From Mesostigma viride (Eukaryota > Streptophyta > Mesostigmatophyceae > Mesostigmatales > Mesostigmataceae): a stretch of DNA of 64,000 nucleotides. Made by a program: the position numbers and the translations under genes. The notes beneath the pieces are model-generated. The model made no database searches. It saw nothing but the letters and a program-made list of their open reading frames with translations, and was not told where the DNA came from. The stretch is from the NCBI GenBank assembly GCA_009746045.1, contig RPFO01000154.1, positions 6,651,038 to 6,715,037 of the forward strand, written 5' to 3'. Shown in pieces: positions 40,701-49,700 of the stretch (positions are counted from its first letter, which is position 1; every line of letters starts with the position of its first letter).

Positions 40701-43700
40701 GAGCGTTGCATTGGGCATGGACACCCTTTTCAAGGAGCTGGGCTCAGCAGCCGGGGAGCTTATGGGCGTTGAATACTTGACGAAATTAATGAGGGTGGTG
40801 GTGGCCTTGCTGCAGGTGGAGGGGCAAGGAGGAGGGGGGTTGAAAGTGGCAAGCCGCCTCCTGCCACTGGGGGAGGAGGCTGCACTGTCAGCCACCCCGG
40901 CTGTCAAGGCAGCCCTGCAGACTGCGATCCTTCTGGGCAAGCTCAACGAGGTCCAAAAAATTTGGGAAATGGAATCCCAGCGGTACCGCTCCCTCTTCCC
41001 ACTGCCAAACAAGTTTAGGCCGACATACATCGCGTGGGGCACGTTGAGATTGGTGCGCCAGCAACTACGTGCGACGCACCGCCACCGCGAGTACGCACTG
41101 CAATTCAAGGTGGTACATTGGCTTCATTGGCTGGGGGGGTAGGGGGAGGACCCTCCTCCTGACGCTAGAGGGGCATGGCCTACGGGAGGGAGGAGGCCCT
41201 TGCGAGGGTCAAGAACCACGGCACCTGGCACAGTCGCCGCGTATGTGGCGTTGCGACAGGCTAGGTGCAAGAAGGTGCTGATGCAATCTATGGGAAGCAG
41301 AATAAATGCATGCAGCTCACACAGACGCTGTGAGTTTGCCAAAGGCGGAGGTGGCGGGGAGGGCACGGCTGCTCGATCTGTTGGCAATGCGGCCAATCTG
41401 GCGGGACGGTCATGCCAACGAGGACTACTGCATCAAGCCCGCGGTCCCGGCGAGTGCAAGGTCTTGGAATGTGCCTCAGCCCAGCCATGGCTGCTCCATG
41501 GCTGAATAAGGCAAGCTCATGAGCAGGGCAGAAGGCGTGGGCATGATGACATTTCGGGAGAGGCGGCCCAAGTGGATATAACCTGCTTCGGGGTGGCCAG
41601 TGGGGTGGGCGAGCAATTCTTCATCGTCAGCAAGAAGCGGGGCAAGCAGTTCACCCTTGAGACCGCCCACACACAAGCTGCACTCGCTCGTGGACAACTT
41701 ATGGCTGAGTGGCTGGCTGCCATCTTGGGGCGTTGGTTGTCGCTGCAACTGTCAAGCCGCAGCTGCCTATCCATCTGGCAGCAATGATTCAAGTTCTTCA
41801 GCCTGAAAGGGTGGGGGCAGCAGTCGCAGGTGCTGTGGACCGGGGTTAGGGAGAAGTAAGAGTGTGCCCTGGCATTGGCTCCTGTGCTAAGGGTTGACAG
41901 AAGCGCACCTTTGGCATGTAAGGGTGTCGTGTCTGACACGTCGACCTATGTACGGGCAAGGTGTCGCCTACGCGACGATGGAGCCTGGCAATGTGACGGA
42001 GCTGGCGCGTACTCATGAGGTGCGGGGATACCCAACCTTGCTCATACCGACCGATTTGGCCTACTCCAGCCCTAGGCCGCTCAGCTCGCAGGCGCAGCAA
42101 GCAATCACTAGCCAGCAATGGCGGGCTGGGGTCAAGAGTCGTTGGCGGAATCCGGGGATGCTCGACAATGTGGAGGTGCAGGCCGCAGTGAAGGGCGTGG
42201 AGAGGCGTGCGCACAGCCTGGCAAGCCGAGGCAAGCGGGTGGCGAGGTTGGTGATTCCACCGCGGCATTGGGCTGCTTGGCTAAGGGGCGGTCGTCATCA
42301 AGCTAAACAAGCAGTGCTGCCGCTTGTTCGCGCTTACCCTGGGCACTGGGAGCCGTTCCCATTGGGTGTGGACGGCGAGTGCTCTACAACCAGCTGATGG
42401 CGTTTCTCGCAGCCGATCCATGGCAGCTTTCTTGGCAGGCTGGGTGCGTGACCTGACCGCGGAAGGCATCCATCCTAACCCGGGCCCCCCTGCACCTGTT
42501 AGCTACCTTTCACTGCTCGAGGGAAATTAGGTAACACCGGCTACCTTGCTGGCCTACCGTCGTGGCTTGCATTCTTTGATGGCTTGGGGGAAGCCTTGGC
42601 GGCCGGGCGGAAAGATCATCGTCGCGTGCTGCAGCCCTGTAGGAGACCTTTTGTGCGTGCGTTGCCTGCGCGTATTTTCGGGGTTATAGTCGCCAGACGT
42701 GTGTAGATGACTCGATGGGGTTGCAACTTTACTACCCCGGTTTGGTGAAGTGGTGGGACTTGGTACATGGCGTCCTTGCTGGGTGGAAAACACTTGTGCC
42801 ACCTTGTGCCACACCTTCCGTTCTATGGGAGGCGGCGTTTGCAACTGCCAGCACGATGGCAAGGGCAGCGACTTACGGACCTGCTGGTGGTCATCATGCT
42901 CCATCATTAGCTGCAAAATCTCGGAGGCATTGAATCTCCGCGTCTGCCATGTGCGCCTCCAGCCTGATGTCCGGCTTGGGCCGGCTCAGCAGGGCGCCCT
43001 GCTGGTGAAGTCTACCAAGACCTCCAAGGGCATGACTCAGTCGGTGGTAGAAGACTTTATGTCTGAAACCATCCTCCACCGCTGCATCGCTGGCAAGGAC
43101 GCTTGGGAGCATGTGTTCCCTTTCCCGCACTTCAGGTGGATTTGGCAGGGTGCAACTCAGGCTTCAATGGGGGTCGACCAGAATTTCACCATTCACAGGC
43201 TGCGGCACGGGGGTGCCACCCATGATTTCTTAGAGGGTCGCAGCATGGAGACATCCAGGGCCGGGGGCGTTTGCTCACCAGCGCCACGGCTGCCCATTAT
43301 GTGGGCTTGCACCGCAGTTTGAACGTGGAGCTTCCTGATGTTCTTCTTGGAGCCATGGCCGCCTGCCCCACTCGGGCTTGGCGGACTATTTTGAAACTTC
43401 CCTACGCCTAGTTTTGGTTGTTTTACACGCCTAGATTTTTCGCCCCTGGCATGGATCGCCAGAAAGGGATGTAAGGGTAAGGCTGGCCTTTTGACAAGCA
43501 ATAAGTGCTCCCTCAAGCGGCGGCCGGGATGTGGCCTGCCTTTTGTACTGTATGTGCTCCACTCATTGTTTTGAAAAAGAGTCTGGGTACCCTGGAGTTG
43601 CACGGTTGACAGAATTACGGTTTGCTGACATTAGTTTCTTTATAGTGAGATGGAAGGGTAGCCGCTATAGGTAGGTTATTGGGTTCACGTGACAGACATT

Positions 43701-46700
43701 TTGAGGCCGGTGCGGCTTCATACAGATCGGCGGTGGCAATAATGTTGGCCACTTTTTTGACATGGTGGCTAGAGCTAGCTTGTGATGCAAGATTGCCACT
43801 GTTTAGGGTTCTTTCTGAATGAGTTAGTGATTACCTAGAACTAAGACTTTTCTCTCGCACAATAGGTGATCTATGAGCCCTGGCAATCTTCCGTAAGATG
43901 CCGGCACATGGAACGTCGATTTGCGCCATTTGTACAGACGCAAGACGTGAGTGGAGAAAAAAATGCCATCCGGGGCAAGGCCGCGTGACACACAAAAAAG
44001 ACAAAAACAAACCCACCTATAGCTAAAGACGGCCTCCCTACTTTTTTCCCACCCACCCTCCCTGCGTATTTTTGAAGGGAGAAGTAAGGCTAGTCTTTTG
44101 ACAAGCAATTAGTGTTCCTATGAGCAAAGGCGGACAGGCTGCGGCCTGCCTTTTGTAAATTGTATGTGCATCGGTCATTCTTTTAATCTGGTTACCCTGG
44201 AGTTCCACGGATAATAGAATGTAACTTTTTTAAAATCACACAGGTAACCAGGCATCAGCGGGTTTCAATATACGAGGCAGTGATGTGCCGCACTCACCGC
44301 ACTGTCTTGTGGAACACTCCAGGCATCTTTTGACTTGGTATGAAGCTGTGTGGCTCTGTGCACTAGGCAAACTTCTTCTGACGGAGCGGTTGTCTCTCCC
44401 GGCCATAGCTTCTCGTAAGCCTCCCCCCAAAGGCCTGCCTCTATGTGCCCAGCTGCTTCTGTGTGGACTTTTGAGCTGCTAAAAATGTGGTTGCTCTCTT
44501 GCCTGGCAGAACCCTACTCAAATGGACCGTTTATTCAAGGCTGCATCTATTCCAGTTGTTGCAACATGCATATTTGCAGCCCTGGGCTTTCCTGCCTCTG
44601 AATGCCATGGTGGACTTCTTGCAGCATGAAAAACAATGACAGAAAAAACTGCCTTCGCACTCGGTCGAAGGTGCTCAAGCAGCAATCTGTGGCGCTACTC
44701 ATCAAATTCTCGTTGATGCATGTGTGCGACTGTGCGCGATGCCCTGTTTGTTCCTGCCTTGCAGGGATCTGTCCAGAAACCAGCTGAGCGGCACGATTCC
44801 TCCGTTGGTATATATTTTCAGATTCGCGGATCAAGCGCAGAGTTTCGTGGAATATGTGTAAGCCGGCCTTTATAAATGCATGGGATCGTCTTATGTCTTT
44901 TTGCTTCTGTCTGGACTTACCGTCGAGTGTTAGCCTTTTAACGTGTCCCTTGCGTGCCCCAAACTTTAACACAGTGGACCTGACCTGTCAACTTGAAGGT
45001 AAACTTTAGTCCTTGTTGGTTCACACGCCACTGTTTACAGCCCTGGTTTCTAGCTCTTGGCTCTGCTGGCCACGGGCCTGCCAAGCTAGCCACTGAAAAA
45101 AACGGTGCCCTCCGGGTGAGCAGCATGGGCGCAGGTTGTCTATAAGGGTGCGCCTTCACTTTACAATGCCCACATAGCATATGCTGCTGTGCTTGCGGCG
45201 CACCAACAAGAGGCTTCGTATTGTACAGCGCACCTCACCTATGTGCACCTGCATACGCTAGTAGGTGTGTGCGGACCGTGCTGCTCAGTAGCTGGGCGCG
45301 GCTTGCATTTGTGCTGGGCTCATTATACTAGGGTACAGTACGTGCCACACTGTTTGGCGCATGTGGTCAGCCCCTGTCACCTCGTCGCTACATGTAGTAA
45401 GTCTTGCTGTGCCGCACTAACCTGTGAGATGCTTCCCAATTAGACTGCTTGTGCTCGTTCCAATTTACATCATCCTGTGAATTTAGATGTGCTAGTTCAA
45501 TGAATGTTGCCTTTTGGAAGCTATAATGCTCGACCTCACCATGTACTTTGCATTCTAATCTGCTTCTAATTTCCTTGGTTGATGCACGCCCTAAATGTCT
45601 CTCCCTGGCAGGTACCTGCAAGAGAACAGGCTGGTCGGCACTGTCCCTCTCGATGACAAGGGCATAACCAGCTTGGTGGATGTGTAAGCTGTCTTCTATT
45701 TGCCTTGTGATGGCCAAGTCTCCCTCTTGTGAATCTCACCCTTGTGACGTGATATTTGTACCAACAATGTGCGCATGCTGATCTGTTATCAGCTACGCCT
45801 TCCCTCATAGTTTGCATGCAAGGCCCTCCTCTCATGGCATCAGCACCTTTCCGGCTTCTTTCCCATGTTCGGATGTTTAGGGTTCAGGAGCTGTCTGTAG
45901 GGCTTTTATGGCCGTCTTGTCACGGTATTAACACCTTTGCAAATTTTCTGCCCTACATATTTGGATGCACCGGCATGCCTAGCTATGTTCCACCCAGATT
46001 TGACAACCTTCTCTCTTGCATCGTACTGTAGTAGGCATGACCAGCGACCAGCGTTTAATGTTGTTCCCCATGTTTGGATTCTGCATGGCGCTTCTTGCCG
46101 CTGCAGAAACGTGGCTTTCAACCCCTGGATTTGTGGAGCCAACGAGATCAGAGCCCAGACTTATAACAAGACCGGCACATGGGGACTCACATGCCCTGGT
46201 ACGTTCACGTCACTGAAAATGTCCACAGAATACCTTATTTTCCCGCAGCTGCCAAGCGCTAGGACATTCAGAACATAGTACTGTGCAAGTATTTGCAACA
46301 TCGAAGTTTAAAATAAATAATAGGCTGCCATGCACTGATGTCAGGTCAAAGTTGTTCTTGTGTGTAAAGTCATTCACGCCTTAAGTTGGGTGGGCTTAAG
46401 TTGTGTTCACGCCTTAAGTTGGGTCGCATAGGATTTCGGCATTCCGAGTTTAAAGCAATTCAGAGTACGATAGTATGTTTAATTAGTATCTTTAGTTCAA
46501 AGTAGTAAAATTAAGTAGAGCCATTCACGCATTAAGTTGGGTTCACGCCTTAAAGTTGGGTTGATCCGATTTAACCCTCTAACCCAACTTAAGGCGTGAA
46601 TGACTGTACTCGATGAGTATACAAGGACACACAAGTACGAGTACTGTAGGTGCTTGCGGACGCGGCGGACCTGGGTAGGTACATACCAGCCCCGCTCCCG

Positions 46701-49700
46701 CCCCCCCCCCCCCCCCCCCCAATGAAATCCCGGGACCCGACCCTACCTGAAGCGCACGTCTAACCATCGGCCATCAGCCATGCCAGGCCCGCAATATCTA
46801 AGACCAGCAGAAGAACCTTTATTAATTCAACATTCCGCCACGGTTGCCCAAATAGCTAAGGTCTGTGGTCCTGGTTCCACTAAGTTCCTGCTGGCAGTGA
46901 ACATTACTTTACACTCTCCAGCCTGTACCTGTTTGTTGTAGTCCTGGCAATGCGTTCTGGCGCATCAGCCTGCCACGCACTTGAAACAGTTGGCGGGGAA
47001 CTGGTCTACTCTAGTCATTAATAGCACGTAGACTGCGTCACCTACTCTAGTATATGGACTGGGGTTAAGAAGCAACTTCAAATTTTATTTTGAGTAGCGC
47101 AATCGACAGATCTCTGTAAGAGGATCCTGGATCATACCTTAGATTCCGGAAAGTCTGTTTTCACTTGAGCAATAGTAGGCCTACAAGACAGGTGAAAATG
47201 GCTGTAAGCTGGCATCAAATGGGCCAAAGTCAAGGCAACCAAGTAGGACGTTGGGTGGTCCAAAGTCAAGTTTTAGTACATAGTGCAATCGATAGATCTC
47301 AATGAGGGCACTCGGCATCTGACTGTCACATGCCCGGAATAGTCAATATTCGGACGGCACGGTCCAGAATCAGATACTCCCAACAAAAAAGAATTGACTA
47401 ATTTGCCAAGGTGCTTTTTTTCTACGGTATACCGGTTTTCTGCGACCTGTTTCCCTTGGGCACTGCGTAGCAAGTCATTGTTTGGGATCTGGTTTTATGC
47501 TGACGCCGGAGCTTGAGTGAATCCTTCATGGCAGCAAGAGGGAATGGAAGTAGGGCTGGTGGACTATGTAGTGGAGGGAGGACTATACGCATACTGTGGA
47601 GGTAAGCTTGGGGCATATGGCGGTGGTCACCGGGGTTTGTATATCTGGCGAGGCTTGTTTGCGGTCCATGTTGCTTAGGCACCCTCTCATGCTCTGTCCA
47701 CCAGTGTAGCCTTGGAGCACTATGAAAATGATTGGCCTGCTCATGGCTTGTTTTGCCCGGCGGATGCGGATGCCCGGGATGAGTGCAGTTTGCTTTGACA
47801 CATCGTCTGCCCTGGATCTGGATTGGGGCTGCACTCTGGACGCACCGAGCTGTATCAACAACAATGAATGCTCATGTAAGTGCTTAATGCCTTGCAATTG
47901 CGAGCACGCTGTCTTGCGCTGAGTGCAGTACCCTTAGATTTCTCGCTTGCTGTATTACGATAAGATATTTTTGAGAAATGAATTATAAAGGAAGCACGGG
48001 TGCTCAGTGAGTCTAACCAGTAGACCTGAGAAACGGCGATATTTGCGGTCTGCTACTCCCACTTTTTTGTAACCTGTGGTGTCATTGGTAGATTTTCTTG
48101 GCAGGTACTTGTTCAAGTATTCTGCTCCTTTCAATTTTGTTGAAAAGACTAGTACGCTCTTAACCCATCACCCCCCCACATAACCCCACACCGGCTGCTT
48201 ATGTAGGGTTTAGGATGTAGATCTGGTGACTGAGGTGTCGGGGGTATAGGGTCAGTGCATGAGTGATGGGTGGGCGGGGCATTGAATGGGTGGGTGCATG
48301 TGCTGAGACGGGTTGGTACAGTACTGTAGGTGGGTGCGGGTGGGGAAGTGAGTGATGGGTGGGCTGGCAGTCGGTCGGTCGGTCGGGCGGGTGGGGGGCA
48401 GGCAGGCGGGCAGGCGGGCGGGCGGGCAGGCAAGTTAGCTAAGTAATATCGGAACCCTGGTAGAGACATTTCCGGCACAATCACATTTGGGTGCTCAGTC
48501 AAGCCCAAGCGGATGTCTCACGTTTATTCGACCTCCCTCAACGAGGCCAGGTTTTGGTTAGCTAAATAGTATCGGAAAATTATCGCCACTGCGGAAGCAA
48601 AGTTCCGAATATTACTTGTGCCTGCAAGGTTAATTAACTCGCCAGCATCCTTTGCACCTTAGCTAACTGGGTGGGCAGGCGGGCGGGCGGGCAACCCTTC
48701 CTCTAATATGGCTATCGAAGAGCTTTGACAGCAATTTCTTGCCGTCCAGGATCACCTAAGTTTACAAGGCTTTTCTGTTTTATTATAAGGCCAGGTTTAG
48801 TGCAGCATCACTCTTCTGCTTTCCGCCCTGCTCAGGGACCTTTTGGAAGGCCCCTTTGTCCAGGTTAATGACTTATGCACCCTGCTGAGGATGTTTGGTT
48901 TAAACTGGACGCAGCCATGCGGGGTGGGGGAGGAGATTGCCAGCAACCAGTTTCCGGTTTACTCCATCATAGCGCGAGTTGTGTGTGGGGGGGCAGTATG
49001 ATCCTTGCTGCCCCTGCCCCAGGATTCAAGCTGCTGACGGTGTTCCTGCACTCTGCTGCCGAGAAGCAACTGCTGGCGGAGTGCGACTCTGCACGTTGCT
49101 TATATCTTTGTATTCGCACTTGGGAGTGACTAGTGAGCACCTTGCGGGGCTTGCATACACATTTGTATGGGGTTGCATTTGTATGCAGCTACTTTAATGT
49201 CATACCGTTTTCCTGTCATCGTTTTCGCGTTTTTTTCAAATGCTTGTAGTGGATACTGGTGCAAGCACACCGCGGCCTCCCAGCCCTCCACCTTCCCCCC
49301 CTCCTGGCAGCCCTCCGCCTCCCCTGAACAGCCCCCCGCGTCCCAGATCTCCACCGCTGTTTGGTTTAGGTAAGAGTATAACCCCGTTTAAGCCAAACCC
49401 CGTCTAAGCCGACACCCCGGACCCCCCCCCCCCCCCCCCGGCCCACAAATACCCTAACTACTAACACACTTTGCATCACTGGTGCCCTGAATGAGGCACC
49501 CTGTGGGCTTTACAATAGCCCATCGGCTCTGTCTAATTCATTTAAGCCGTCTATCGTCCGTTTGAGCCGAGCCCCAAGCCCCCCCCCCCCCCCCCTCCCC
49601 GCCACATACACTAAATACTGACACACTTGGCAGACCTGCTACGCTGAAAACCACCCTTCGCGAAAAAATTGTGCATTGGCTTATGTAAACAGGGTTGCCC

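Larger units (their letters stand above)
39930..43606 (+). mobile_element. DIRS-like retroelement without RT (element 1)
   Basis: Order on the + strand: Gag-like part (about 39964-41142), a stretch of 750 bp without recognisable RT, RNase H (about 42060-42460), tyrosine recombinase (about 42715-43410) and the 3' tail ending CTGGGTACCCTGGAG. Frames are broken in RNase H and in the recombinase. It lies in the gene B intron between exons 39426 and 44765. Confidence 0.78.
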
